From an uncultured Clostridia bacterium (GTDB taxonomy: Bacteria; Bacillota; Clostridia; Oscillospirales; Ruminococcaceae), in NCBI GenBank assembly GCA_947381875.1, contig CANCXY010000024.1, positions 1-20,372 of the forward strand: DNA of 20,372 nucleotides. Direction: 5' to 3'. Shown here piece by piece: positions 1 to 7,724 of this stretch. Within the stretch, counting starts at the first letter, position 1. The number at the start of each line of letters is the position of its first letter. Under the pieces are notes generated by a model that was not told the origin of the DNA, made no database searches, and was given only the letters and a program-made list of their open reading frames with translations. Both the position numbers and the translations under genes were made by a program.

Positions 1-28
1 GGGGGCAAGCCCCCTTTGGAAACCCATC
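1..28 (+). repeat. partial copy of the dispersed 3'-end hairpin repeat
   Basis: This is the last part of the repeat seen in full at 2288-2369 and 7725-7806. It shares the CCCCTTTGGAAACCCATC end, in the same orientation as the 7725 copy. Its hairpin is GGGGGC-AA-GCCCCC where the other copies have GGGGC-GCA-GCCCC, so the stem is kept although the bases differ. The other two copies lie just after stop codons, so a plus-strand gene probably ends a short way left of the window. Confidence 0.7.
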
Positions 29-30
29 AT

Positions 31-67
31 GGCGCAAAAATTGCATTTTTGCGCCAACCCTTTTTTT
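31..67 (+). terminator. hairpin plus T-run terminator
   Basis: A perfect 11-bp stem (31-41 with 45-55, loop TGC) is followed by AACCC and a run of seven T at 60-67. It probably ends transcription of a gene left of the window and insulates the promoter at 111-139. Confidence 0.6.
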
Positions 68-110
68 GAAGGGACGGGAAATATCTTTGCGGCCTGGGCG
101 TTCTCTGTTC

Positions 111-139
111 TTTACAAAAAGGCAAAAAGGGGGTATAAT
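111..139 (+). promoter_or_regulatory. sigma-A type promoter of the 178-1299 operon
   Basis: TTTACA at 111-116, a 17-nt spacer, and a consensus TATAAT at 134-139. Transcription would start near 146, about 30 nt before the first start codon. No operator-like repeat is seen around it, so expression may be constitutive. Confidence 0.75.
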
Positions 140-177
140 ACAAATCGACAAAAAGCAGCATAAAAGAGGTGTGCCCC

Positions 178-393
178 ATGTTTACAAAACCGTTGTTTGA
201 CCAGGATATCGCGCCCGCGTGCGCCTACTGCACGCATATCGCGCAGGCGGAGGATGGCTCGCTGCACTGCGCGCGGCGCGGCGGCGTGCAGGCGTTCGAC
301 CACTGCGGCTCGTTTATCTACGACCCCCTGCGGCGTGTGCCGCGCCGTCAGCCGCCCGTTCCAGAGTATGATCCAGAGGAATTCCGCCTGTAG
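178..393 (+). CDS. small four-cysteine protein, possible metal-binding, function unknown
   Basis: A 71-residue soluble protein with no signal peptide or membrane segment. Four cysteines (C15, C18, C31, C43) are spaced C-x2-C-x12-C-x11-C, a plausible zinc or iron site; the motif DHCGSFIYDPLRRVP around C43 and a proline-rich acidic tail follow. Small proteins of this look, ending in a conserved FxYDPLxRVP stretch, are familiar from Oscillospiraceae genomes as hypothetical proteins, but I know no assigned function. ATG at 178 is preferred because an AGAGG site (164-168) is about 9 nt upstream; the in-frame GTG at 169 would overlap that site. It is the first gene of the operon, 25 bp before the LURP-one-like gene. 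Metal binding is inferred from cysteine spacing only. Confidence 0.8.
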   Translation: MFTKPLFDQDIAPACAYCTHIAQAEDGSLHCARRGGVQAFDHCGSFIYDPLRRVPRRQPPVPEYDPEEFRL

Positions 394-418
394 AGGGCAA
401 AAACAGAGGAGTGAAAAA

Positions 419-895
419 ATGAGGTTGATTTTCAAACAGCGCATGTTCTCATGGTTCGACAGCTACGATATCTATAACGAGGACGGCGAGACAATCTATA
501 TCGTAAAAGGGCAGCTTGCGTGGGGGCACTGCCTGAAAATTTTCGACGCCTACGGGCATGAGATCGGCACGGTGCGCGAGCGCGTGCTTACCTTCCTGCC
601 GAAGTTTGAGCTGTATTTGGGAGAGGAAGAAGAATATGTGGGCTGCATCAGCCGCGAGTTTTCCTTTTTCCGCCCGCACTATACCATCGACTGTAACGGA
701 TGGATGATCGAGGGCGATTTTATGGAATGGGACTACCGCATTTTTGACAGCTCAGGCCAGCAGATCGCCGCCGTCTCCAAGCAGCTTTTTAACTGGACAG
801 ATACCTATGTCATCGACGTATCCGACCCGCAGGACGCCCTTTGCGCACTGATGCTCGTGCTGGCAATCGACGCGGAAAAATGTTCGCGGGACTGA
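419..895 (+). CDS. LURP-one-related (YxjI-like) family protein
   Basis: A 158-residue protein matching the LOR/YxjI pattern along its length: alternating short beta strands with repeated motifs such as YDIYNEDGE, LKIFDAYGHEIG, YTIDCNGWMIEGDF and YRIFDSSGQQIAAVSKQ, ending in a hydrophobic helix (DALCALMLVLAID). The family adopts a Tubby-like closed barrel around a central hydrophobic helix, which fits the C-terminal helix here. Its bacterial function is not settled; membrane or lipid association is a common suggestion. The start is ATG at 419 after an AGAGGAG site at about 405-411; longer in-frame versions read back through the upstream gene and are rejected. It lies between the four-cysteine gene and the NTF2-like gene in one operon. 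Confidence 0.85.
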   Translation: MRLIFKQRMFSWFDSYDIYNEDGETIYIVKGQLAWGHCLKIFDAYGHEIGTVRERVLTFLPKFELYLGEEEEYVGCISREFSFFRPHYTIDCNGWMIEGDFMEWDYRIFDSSGQQIAAVSKQLFNWTDTYVIDVSDPQDALCALMLVLAIDAEKCSRD

Positions 896-927
896 TCGTC
901 TTTGCGCGTTTTCGGGAGGGCTTGAGG

Positions 928-1299
928 ATGGATATCCATAAATATTGGCGCGCCGTTCTGGAACAAAACGCACAGGAAATGGGCCGCTTTTTCCATAAAG
1001 GGGCCTGTGTGAATTTTCATAATACCAATGAACATTTTACCGCTGAAGAATTTATCCTGGCAAACTGCCATTATCCGGGCCGCTGGGACGGGGAAATTGA
1101 GCGCGTTACTGTTTGCGGAGAACTTATCATTACAGTGGTGCATGTGTTTTCTCTTGACGAGGCAATATCCTGTCATGTCACCTCGTTTATTCAAGTCAAA
1201 GATGATCAGATCGAATCTATAGACGAATATTGGGGCGACGACGGCCCCGCGCCGCAATGGCGGCGGGATATGCACATTGGAACGCCTATCCACCCATAA
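928..1299 (+). CDS. NTF2/SnoaL-like domain protein
   Basis: A 123-residue cytosolic protein with the small cone-shaped NTF2-like pattern: an N-terminal helix (KYWRAVLEQNAQEMGRFF), then strands containing FTAEEFILAN, PGRWDGEIERV, HVFSLDEAISCHVTSFIQV and a final DDQIESIDEYWGDDG. This resembles the nuclear transport factor 2 / SnoaL-like proteins of Bacillota, a fold used both for small-molecule enzymes and for ligand binding, so substrate and reaction cannot be given. ATG at 928 follows a GGGAGGG site (914-920) by about 8 nt; a longer version from 841 overlaps the preceding gene and lacks a good site. It is the last gene of the operon, closed by the terminator at 1327-1364. Confidence 0.8.
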   Translation: MDIHKYWRAVLEQNAQEMGRFFHKGACVNFHNTNEHFTAEEFILANCHYPGRWDGEIERVTVCGELIITVVHVFSLDEAISCHVTSFIQVKDDQIESIDEYWGDDGPAPQWRRDMHIGTPIHP

Positions 1300-1326
1300 T
1301 GTGCTATAAAAGTAAGAACAAACAAC

Positions 1327-1364
1327 TATGCCCCTGCTGTCCGGCAGGGGCATAGGATTTTTTT
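1327..1364 (+). terminator. strong rho-independent terminator
   Basis: A perfect 11-bp stem (1327-1337 with 1344-1354, loop TGTCCG) is followed by seven T at 1358-1364. It ends the 178-1299 operon. On the other strand the stem is followed by a T-rich stretch without a clean run, so it may also weakly terminate the minus-strand gene that stops at 1395. Confidence 0.9.
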
Positions 1365-1394
1365 ATATGGGATGAAAAACACACAGGGGCGTGG

Positions 1395-2207
1395 CTAAAC
1401 CTTTCGCAGAGTACGGCGGTAAAGGGGATCTCCCTTCTCCGCGCTTGTGACAGCCGCAAGCTCCCCCGCCTCGACCATAGTCTCCACGCGCTTTGCCCAC
1501 CAGCCGTCGGAAACGCCCAGCTCGTACCCCATCATCTTCCCAATCAGGACAGCCTCCGAAAATTCCTCCGGCATGCTGTCCAATCCGCGCCGCAGAAAGC
1601 TGTCATAGAAATTGGCCGGAACGCTGACAAGGCGTCCGCTTACAACAGCGCGCAAGGGCGCGTTTTCCTGTGTAAGCTCCAGCCAGCGCCCGAATGCGAC
1701 GGAAAATGCCACAGGCGGGACGGTTTGTTCGCAGGAGAGAAAACCGCCCCACTCCTCCGGCGATACCTCGCCCCATCCGTTCCAGAATACAATCACGCCG
1801 TCCGCACGTTCCTTATATTGCGGCAGGCCCACCGCATATACTGTGCCGTGCTTCCCTTTCAGGCCGTTCAGCTTTGCCAGCAGCCAGCAGCAGCCGCACA
1901 GTTCATCCGGCTGGCCGCTGTACCAGAGCCGCACGGCCTCCCCCGCCGCCGCACGCGACAGGACGGCTTGCACGCCATCCTCATCGCGCTGTATTTTTTC
2001 TTCTATCTGTCGTGTGATCCCCGGCACTTCAGGCGAAAAATGGCACAGCTCATAAAGCACTTTCCGGCGCGCCTCTCCCAGGATTTCCCCGGAAATATCG
2101 CCCACGCTCAAGCCCAACTCCAAACCATACACATCATTCCCCTTGCGCACATCCGCCGCCATTAACAGGCTGCCGCGCGCGCTGTCGCTGAATACTATGT
2201 CGATCAA
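1395..2207 (-). CDS. DUF1835/DUF3658 domain protein
   Basis: A 270-residue soluble protein. Residues 1 to about 130 start with IDIVFSDSARGSLLMA and match the DUF1835 pattern, including the GEAVRLWYSGQPDELCG and CCWLLAKL stretches; the C-terminal part, with GRLVSVPANFYDSFLR, EAVLIGKMMG and a final DPLYRRTLRKV, matches DUF3658. The pair is common in Bacillota and its biochemical role is not known. The start is TTG at 2205-2207: in the minus-strand reading an AAGGAG site sits about 10 nt before it, and no in-frame ATG fits better. A perfect hairpin of the GGGCGGGG family (2241-2267) lies in its 5' leader. The gene stands alone and converges with the small-protein operon. Confidence 0.85.
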   Translation of the reverse strand: MIDIVFSDSARGSLLMAADVRKGNDVYGLELGLSVGDISGEILGEARRKVLYELCHFSPEVPGITRQIEEKIQRDEDGVQAVLSRAAAGEAVRLWYSGQPDELCGCCWLLAKLNGLKGKHGTVYAVGLPQYKERADGVIVFWNGWGEVSPEEWGGFLSCEQTVPPVAFSVAFGRWLELTQENAPLRAVVSGRLVSVPANFYDSFLRRGLDSMPEEFSEAVLIGKMMGYELGVSDGWWAKRVETMVEAGELAAVTSAEKGDPLYRRTLRKV

Positions 2208-2240
2208 CTCTTTCGCTCTCCTTCATATAAGGATTTTTGT

Positions 2241-2267
2241 ATTTCCCCGCCCGTAGGGCGGGGAAAT
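2241..2267. repeat. GC-rich triloop hairpin, family B copy 1
   Basis: A perfect 12-bp stem, ATTTCCCCGCCC at 2241-2252 and its complement at 2256-2267, with loop GTA. It lies in the leader of the minus-strand DUF1835-type gene. Related hairpins with the CCGCC/GGCGG core occur at 12268, 12769, 18898, 19087 and 20200. Confidence 0.8.
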
Positions 2268-2287
2268 ATCAAAATTTTACTTGTTTT

Positions 2288-2369
2288 CAAGATGGGTTTC
2301 CAAAGGGGCTGCGCCCCTTTGGCGGAGTCCAGAGGCAGCGCCTCTGGGCAGGTGCGGGCGGCAGCCCGC
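2288..2369 (-). repeat. three-hairpin 3'-end repeat, family A, after the ABC exporter operon
   Basis: Three adjacent hairpins lie 14 bp after the stop of the minus-strand exporter operon. In plus coordinates they are 2300-2322 (10-bp stem), 2329-2347 (8-bp stem) and 2354-2369 (6-bp stem, loop GGCA). Bases 2288-2353 are the exact reverse complement of 7741-7806, 66 bp without a mismatch. There is no strong T-run, so it may stabilise or process the mRNA end rather than terminate classically. Confidence 0.9.
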
Positions 2370-2382
2370 CCGCGCCGCCCAC

Positions 2383-4119
2383 CTATTCCACCGCAAACTG
2401 GCTGTTATAGAGGTTCGCGTAAAATCCCTGTTTGGCAAGCAGTTCCTCGTGCGTGCCCTGCTCTAAGATATGCCCGGCGTTCATTACGAGGATGCGGTCG
2501 GCGGATTGGATGGTGGAAAGGCGGTGCGCCACCACAAAGCTCGTGCGGCCAGCCATCAGGCGCTCAAACGCGCGCTGCACAAGCATTTCCGTGCGGGTGT
2601 CGATGCTGGAAGTCGCTTCATCTAAAATCAGCATTTCCGGCTCGCACAGCATGATGCGCGCAATGCACAAAAGCTGCTTCTGACCGGCGGAAAGGTTGCC
2701 GCCGCCTGGGGCAATCACGGTGTCGTACCCCTGCGGCAATCGCTTGATGAAGCCGTGTGCGTAGGCCGCTTTCGCCGCCGCCTGTATCTCCTCCTCGGAC
2801 GCGCCGGGGCGGCCATAGGCGATATTTTCGCGCACGGTGGCGCATTTGAGCCACGTCTCCTGTAACACCATGCCGTACATCCCGCGCAGACTGGCGCGGC
2901 GCAGAGCTGTGATGGGGTGGCCGTCCACGGAGATTTCCCCGCTGTTCACATCATAAAAGCGCATCAGCAGGTTGATAAGCGTCGTTTTGCCGCAGCCGGT
3001 CGGGCCTACAATGGCGATGCGCTGGCCGGGGCGCACGTTCAGGTTGAAATCCTCGATCAGCGGCGTTTCGGGCACATAGGAGAAATAGACGTGCGAGACG
3101 GTCACGCGGCCCTCGCAGTGCCGCGGGGACAGCGCGTCCGGCACGTCTGACTGTTCAGCGGGGGCGTCTATCACAGCAAAGAGGCGCTGGGCGCTTGCCA
3201 GGGCCGTCTGTAACTGCGTGAGTACGCCCGTCACCTCGTTGAAGGGCTTTGTATACTGGTTTGCATAGGTGAGGAAAATACTCAACTGCCCCACACTGAT
3301 AGCCCCGCGCACGGCGGAGACCGCGCCGAACACACCTACCGCCGCGTACACCACAGCGTTGACAAAGCGCGTGCCGGGGTTTGTTACAGAGGAATAGAAA
3401 ACGCTTTTGAGTCCCGTGTCGTACAGTTCGTCGCAGATGGCGTCAAACGCCTCAAAACACTGGCCGGTATAGCCGAACGCCTTTACAATATCCTGTCCCG
3501 ACACCATCTCGTTGACAAACCCGGAAAGCCGCCCCTGCGCGGCGCTCTGCGCTTTGAACAGGTTGGCGGTGCGCCTGGCGATAAAGCCCGCGAACACAAT
3601 AGACACAGGCGTCACCAGTACCACGACAAGCGCGATTACCGGGTTCAGCACCGCCATCACCGTCAGCGTGCCCAGGATGGTGGCGACGCCCGGCAAAAGC
3701 TGTGACAGACCCTGTAAAAGCCCCTCGGAGACAAGTTCGGCGTCGTTTACCATGCGGCTGATAAGGTCCCCGTGGGAATGGGTGTCGATATAGGCAAGCG
3801 GCGTGCGGTTGAGCGCGCGAAACGCCTCGCTGCGCATATTGTTGGAGGCGTAGCTGGCAATCTTGCGCGTGCTGACCTGCATCAGCCATCCGCTGACAGC
3901 CGCCAGTAGTGAGGCCAGTATGAGCCACACAATGTTTTTCCCAATGCCCGCGAAATCTACCTGCCCCGGTCCGAGGATACAGTCAATGGCGTTGCCGATA
4001 AACACCGGCCCCAGCAGCGTGAACAGCACATAGGCCAGCGCCCCCGCGCACGCGGCGGCAAGGTGCGCTTTATACGGCTTCACATAGCGGAAGATGCGCC
4101 CGATCGTCCCGCGTTTCAT
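2383..4119 (-). CDS. ABC exporter half-transporter, subunit with the catalytic glutamate
   Basis: A 578-residue fused permease-ATPase of the type IV (ABCB-like) exporter family. Residues to about 310 hold six membrane spans; the ATPase domain follows, with Walker A GPTGCGKTT near 371, signature LSAGQ near 476, Walker B MLILDEATSS near 498 and switch histidine in VVAHRLST near 528. The Walker B glutamate is present, but the signature is LSAGQ instead of LSGGQ. With the partner at 4116-5849 this gives one fully canonical ATP site and one degenerate site, as in BmrCD, LmrCD and TM287/288-type heterodimers, which export drugs or amphipathic compounds. Its ATG overlaps the partner's stop (ATGA), so translation is coupled. 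The substrate cannot be read from sequence. Confidence 0.95.
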   Translation of the reverse strand: MKRGTIGRIFRYVKPYKAHLAAACAGALAYVLFTLLGPVFIGNAIDCILGPGQVDFAGIGKNIVWLILASLLAAVSGWLMQVSTRKIASYASNNMRSEAFRALNRTPLAYIDTHSHGDLISRMVNDAELVSEGLLQGLSQLLPGVATILGTLTVMAVLNPVIALVVVLVTPVSIVFAGFIARRTANLFKAQSAAQGRLSGFVNEMVSGQDIVKAFGYTGQCFEAFDAICDELYDTGLKSVFYSSVTNPGTRFVNAVVYAAVGVFGAVSAVRGAISVGQLSIFLTYANQYTKPFNEVTGVLTQLQTALASAQRLFAVIDAPAEQSDVPDALSPRHCEGRVTVSHVYFSYVPETPLIEDFNLNVRPGQRIAIVGPTGCGKTTLINLLMRFYDVNSGEISVDGHPITALRRASLRGMYGMVLQETWLKCATVRENIAYGRPGASEEEIQAAAKAAYAHGFIKRLPQGYDTVIAPGGGNLSAGQKQLLCIARIMLCEPEMLILDEATSSIDTRTEMLVQRAFERLMAGRTSFVVAHRLSTIQSADRILVMNAGHILEQGTHEELLAKQGFYANLYNSQFAVE

Positions 4120-5849
4120 GCGCCCACCCCCTCTTTCAGCAGCCTCTGGGAACGGCAGATCTCGCGGTAGACCGCGCAGCTTTGCAAAAGCGCCTCATGC
4201 GTGCCGAAACCGCACTGCCGCCCGTCGTCCAGCACAAGGATGTTGTCGGCATTCTTGATGGTGGAGGCGCGTTGGGAAATCATAACGACCGTCATATGCG
4301 CCGTATCCGCTTTGAGCGCGCGGCGCAGGGCGGCGTCTGTGGCGTAGTCGAGCGCGGAGGCCGCGTCATCCAGCACAAGGATTTCCGGCTGTTTGGCGAG
4401 CGCCCGCGCAATCGTCAGGCGCTGTTTCTGCCCGCCGGAGAGGTTCTTTCCGCCCTCCTCCACCGGCGCGTCCAGCCCGCCCGGTTTGGCGCGCACAAAA
4501 TCCGCGCCCTGCGCCGTTTCCAGCGCGCGCCACAGCGTTTCATCCGCTGCGCCCTGCGCGCCAAGCTGGAGGTTGGTGCGGATCGTGCCGCTGAAAAGCC
4601 GTGACCCCTGCGGAACAAGGCCGAGTTTGGCGCGCAGATCGTCAAACGCATACTGACGCACATCCACGCCGTCTATGCGCACCGCGCCGGAAGATACGTC
4701 GTACTCGCGCGCAAGCAGGCGCACAAGCGTGGATTTGCCGCAGCCCGTGCCGCCGATCACGCCCAGCGTCCGCCCGGCCTCCACAGAAAAATGGATATCC
4801 TCTACCGCCTCCCCACCCGCATCGGGGTAGGCGAACGATACATGCTCAAAGGCGATACGCGGCGCCTCCGTCTCTGCCGGAGCGCTCTGGGCAGGAGCCT
4901 CCATCGCCGGTTCCAGCGCCAGCACGTCGCTCACACGCCGGGCGCTCGCAATAGCTCTGGTAAAGGTGACAAGCAGGTTTGCCAGTACGATCAGCGTGAG
5001 CAAGGTCTGTGTCATATAGTTCACCATCGCGATCACCTGCCCCTGCTCCATGCCGCCAACCTGCGCAAAGCGTCCGCCGCACCAGACGATGCCCGCAATG
5101 GCGAGATTGACAATCACGGAAGTAACAGGGTTGAGCGCCGCGGCAAGCCTGCCTACCTGGACATTGAGTCCCGCGAGGCCGCCGCCCGTTTTCTCAAACT
5201 GGGCGATCTCATCCTCCTGCCGCGAGAATGCGCGGATGACGCGCGCACCCTCCAAATTTTCGCCCGCGAGCCGCGCAACCGTATCCTGTCCTTGCTGAAT
5301 GCGCGCATAGAAGGGCAGGCTGCGGTGCATTACGGCGTACAGAACCAGTGTAATCAGCGGCGTGGAGATAAGGAAAATGAGAGCGGCGCGCGCGTGGATG
5401 GTGAATGCCATCACGATCGAGCCAAAAATAATGAACGGCGCGCGGACAGCCAAGCGGATGAACATATTCACGCCCGTCTGTACCAGGTTGGTGTCGGTGG
5501 TGAGGCGTGTGATAAGGGAATCGGCCCCCATCGCGCCATACTGCGCTTTGGAAAGGCTGAACACGCGGCGCATCAGGTCCCGGCGCAGGCTGCGGCCAAA
5601 GCCCTGCGCGCACACGGCGGCAAAGTATTGGCACGTCAGCCCGCAGGCAAGGCCCACCGCGCCTAACAGCAGCATCAGCGCGCCCCTCTGGATGATATAG
5701 CCCGTATCCCCCCGGCTCACGCCGGTATCAATGATATCCGCCATCACAAGCGGCACCAGCAGCTCTAAAACTGCTTCGGCCAGCTTGAACAGGGGGCCGA
5801 GAATAAGATGCCTTTTATAGCCTTCAAAATATCGGAACAGTTTTTTCAT
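4116..5849 (-). CDS. ABC exporter half-transporter, subunit with the degenerate ATP site
   Basis: A 577-residue fused permease-ATPase and first gene of the exporter operon. Six N-terminal membrane spans start with MKKLFRYFEGYKRHLILG, then the ATPase domain: Walker A GGTGCGKST near 367, canonical signature LSGGQKQR near 471, Walker B VLDDAAS near 491 and the switch region MISQRAST near 524. The catalytic Walker B glutamate is Asp and the switch histidine is Gln, so its own ATP site should hydrolyse poorly, while its intact LSGGQ completes the partner's active site. This is the expected asymmetry of heterodimeric type IV exporters. ATG at 5849 follows a GGAGG site by about 11 nt on the minus strand. 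It diverges from the bceRS-like operon, with a likely promoter at 5888-5916. Confidence 0.95.
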   Translation of the reverse strand: MKKLFRYFEGYKRHLILGPLFKLAEAVLELLVPLVMADIIDTGVSRGDTGYIIQRGALMLLLGAVGLACGLTCQYFAAVCAQGFGRSLRRDLMRRVFSLSKAQYGAMGADSLITRLTTDTNLVQTGVNMFIRLAVRAPFIIFGSIVMAFTIHARAALIFLISTPLITLVLYAVMHRSLPFYARIQQGQDTVARLAGENLEGARVIRAFSRQEDEIAQFEKTGGGLAGLNVQVGRLAAALNPVTSVIVNLAIAGIVWCGGRFAQVGGMEQGQVIAMVNYMTQTLLTLIVLANLLVTFTRAIASARRVSDVLALEPAMEAPAQSAPAETEAPRIAFEHVSFAYPDAGGEAVEDIHFSVEAGRTLGVIGGTGCGKSTLVRLLAREYDVSSGAVRIDGVDVRQYAFDDLRAKLGLVPQGSRLFSGTIRTNLQLGAQGAADETLWRALETAQGADFVRAKPGGLDAPVEEGGKNLSGGQKQRLTIARALAKQPEILVLDDAASALDYATDAALRRALKADTAHMTVVMISQRASTIKNADNILVLDDGRQCGFGTHEALLQSCAVYREICRSQRLLKEGVGA

Positions 5850-5887
5850 AGATGCAGCAGCCTCCGAATGCTTTCATTCCGCTGTAT

Positions 5888-5916
5888 AGTTTACCAATCC
5901 ACAGGCGGGAATGCAA
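5888..5916 (-). promoter_or_regulatory. probable promoter of the ABC exporter operon
   Basis: On the minus strand TTGCAT (plus 5911-5916) and TAAACT (plus 5888-5893) are separated by 17 nt. Transcription would begin about 30 nt before the start codon at 5849. The -10 matches TATAAT at only four positions, so confidence is moderate. No BceR-type TTACA-N4-TGTAA site is present in this divergent region. Confidence 0.45.
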
Positions 5917-5966
5917 GCCCTTTTTTGCACAGCACATGAAGAAACCCTATGGCTTTTTGCGTTATT

Positions 5967-5980
5967 TATAGTATACTATA
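5967..5980 (+). promoter_or_regulatory. bceRS promoter -10 inside a perfect 14-bp palindrome
   Basis: TATAGTATACTATA is a perfect palindrome and contains TATACT (5972-5977), a good -10 element about 45 nt before the regulator start. The -35 position has no clear match. The palindrome could be an operator or only a consequence of AT-rich -10 sequence. Confidence 0.4.
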
Positions 5981-6021
5981 GCAGGAAGGTTCATTCATCA
6001 CAACAGGGAGGAATGGGAAAA

Positions 6022-6699
6022 ATGTATCGTATTTTACTGGTGGAGGACGACGCCGTCATTACGGACGTGCTGGAGCGCCAGCTCTCGAAATGGGGCTATG
6101 AGGTCTCGCATGTCGCCGATTTCCAGCGCGTGCTGGAAACGTTCATCGAAAAGCAACCGCATCTGGTGCTGTTAGATATCTCTCTGCCGTTTTACAACGG
6201 CTACCACTGGTGTACACAGATCCGCAAGATCAGCAAGACGCCCGTGCTGTTCATCTCCTCCGCCAGCGACAACATGAGCCTTGTCATGGCGCTGAGCATG
6301 GGCGGCGACGACTTCCTGGCAAAACCGTTCGACTTAAATGTCGCCATTGCGAAAGTAGAGGCCCTTTTGCGCCGTACCTACGACTTCGGTTCCGGCGTCA
6401 GCGCGCTGGCCTGCCGGGGGGCGGTGTTGGACCTGAAAGACGCGTCGATCCACTACGAGGGAAAAAAGTTGGACCTGACGAAAAACGAGTTCCGCATTTT
6501 GCAGGTGCTGTTCGAGCGGCGCGGCCACACTGTCCCGCGTGAGGACCTGATGCAGGCGTTGTGGGACAGCGACAGCTTCATCGACGACAACACCCTGACG
6601 GTGAACATCACGCGCCTGCGCGGGCACCTGGCGCAGATTGGCCTGACCGACCTTGTGCGCACACAAAAGGGATTGGGCTATCTGGTGGAGGATGCGTAA
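6022..6699 (+). CDS. bceR: OmpR-family response regulator, BceR-like
   Basis: A 225-residue regulator. The receiver domain has the acidic pocket VEDD at about 8-11, phospho-acceptor D52 in LLDISLP, and K101 in LAKPFD. A winged-helix DNA-binding domain fills roughly 130-223, with LTKNEFRILQVLFERRG, DDNTLTVNITRLRGHL and the terminal RTQKGLGYLV typical of BceR/VraR-type OmpR regulators of peptide-antibiotic modules. ATG at 6022 is chosen because GGGAGGA (6006-6012) lies 9 nt upstream; ATG at 6013 is too close to that site and the longer frame from 5911 crosses the promoter. The kinase start is directly adjacent to its stop. Its probable target is the palindrome at 9306-9321. The symbol is given at family level only. 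Confidence 0.93.
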   Translation: MYRILLVEDDAVITDVLERQLSKWGYEVSHVADFQRVLETFIEKQPHLVLLDISLPFYNGYHWCTQIRKISKTPVLFISSASDNMSLVMALSMGGDDFLAKPFDLNVAIAKVEALLRRTYDFGSGVSALACRGAVLDLKDASIHYEGKKLDLTKNEFRILQVLFERRGHTVPREDLMQALWDSDSFIDDNTLTVNITRLRGHLAQIGLTDLVRTQKGLGYLVEDA

Positions 6700-7719
6700 A
6701 TGGAAGATCACTCGGTATTCAGGCTGTTTTGCAGCTATTGTGCGCGTATGGGGCGCGCGTTCCTGCTGGTATTCCTGGGCGGTGCGGCGCTCTTTGCCGT
6801 CACCTTCCTGTACCGCGCGCCGATGGAGCTGCCCATTTACACCTGCTGCCTGATTGGTTCGGTGGGGGCGGTGTTTTTCTTTTTTGGTTTTTCGCGGTAT
6901 GTGCAGCGGCACACGGCGCTGCGCGCGCTGTACGCCCAGTGCGCCACGCGCCTGGGGGATCTGCCGTCCCCGCGCGATTTGCTGGACGAGGACTATCACG
7001 CGATCATTGAGGCGCTGGAGGAAAACCGCCTGGCCGCCGTCAGCGCCGCCGCGCGGCGGGAGGCGGACGCAACGGAATATTATACCCTCTGGTCGCACCA
7101 GATCAAGACCCCGCTTGCGGCCATGCGCCTGGTATTGCAGGAAAACCCGACGCTGCCCGCGCGCGAGGTATTCGCGCAGGAGCTTTTCAAAACCGAGCAG
7201 TACGCCGATATGGTTCTTGGCTACCTGCGCCTTGGCTCCATCCACGCCGATCTCTCCCCGCAGGTACTTCCTGTCAACGCGCTGGTGCGCGAGAGCGTGA
7301 AGCGCGTTTCCACCCTGTTCATCTATCAAAAGGAATTGTCTTTGCAGATCGGCGACCTGCTCGGCACGATCTTAACGGACAAAAAGTGGTTCTCATTCGT
7401 GCTGGAACAGGTGCTGACAAACGCTGTCAAATACACCCCAAAGGGCTTTGTGCGCATCTATCTTGACCCCGCTGTGCCGGATATGCTGGTGATTGAGGAC
7501 ACAGGCATCGGCATCCGGCCCGAAGACCTGCCGCGCGTATTTGAGCGCGGGTTCACCGGCTGCAACGGGCGCGGCGGCGCGCGCAGTACCGGCCTGGGGC
7601 TGTACCTCTGCCGCGAGGTGCTGACGAAGCTGGGCCACACCATCTCCCTCCGCTCCACCCCCGGCGTAGGCACAGCGGTACGCATCGGCTTTGCTCGCGG
7701 GGAACTGGCGCTCGAATGA
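6700..7719 (+). CDS. bceS: intramembrane-sensing histidine kinase, BceS-like
   Basis: A 339-residue kinase with two membrane spans (about 17-38 and 45-65) joined by only a few outside residues, the hallmark of BceS-type kinases that do not bind the drug but monitor the BceAB transporter. After a short linker come the H-box YYTLWSHQIKTPLAAMRL with H133, N-box VLTNAVKYT, G1 box DTGIGI, a phenylalanine-containing F-box and G2 box STGLGL. The length fits the family. Its ATG is the base after the regulator's stop codon, so the two are coupled. Unlike classic bceRSAB clusters, the next gene is an inverted lipoprotein gene rather than bceA. Confidence 0.93.
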   Translation: MEDHSVFRLFCSYCARMGRAFLLVFLGGAALFAVTFLYRAPMELPIYTCCLIGSVGAVFFFFGFSRYVQRHTALRALYAQCATRLGDLPSPRDLLDEDYHAIIEALEENRLAAVSAAARREADATEYYTLWSHQIKTPLAAMRLVLQENPTLPAREVFAQELFKTEQYADMVLGYLRLGSIHADLSPQVLPVNALVRESVKRVSTLFIYQKELSLQIGDLLGTILTDKKWFSFVLEQVLTNAVKYTPKGFVRIYLDPAVPDMLVIEDTGIGIRPEDLPRVFERGFTGCNGRGGARSTGLGLYLCREVLTKLGHTISLRSTPGVGTAVRIGFARGELALE

Positions 7720-7724
7720 GCGTG

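Noticed and set aside
197..418. N-terminal extension of the LURP-one-like gene
   Set aside because: It overlaps the four-cysteine gene in another frame, is Arg-rich as expected of a frame shadow, and a good ribosome site favours ATG at 419.
5911..6021. Longer start for the response regulator
   Set aside because: It crosses the -10 palindrome, and receiver domains start at RILLVEDD just after ATG 6022.
6334..7329. 331-residue antisense frame across bceR and bceS
   Set aside because: It lies fully antisense to two well-supported genes, has biased composition and no family features.
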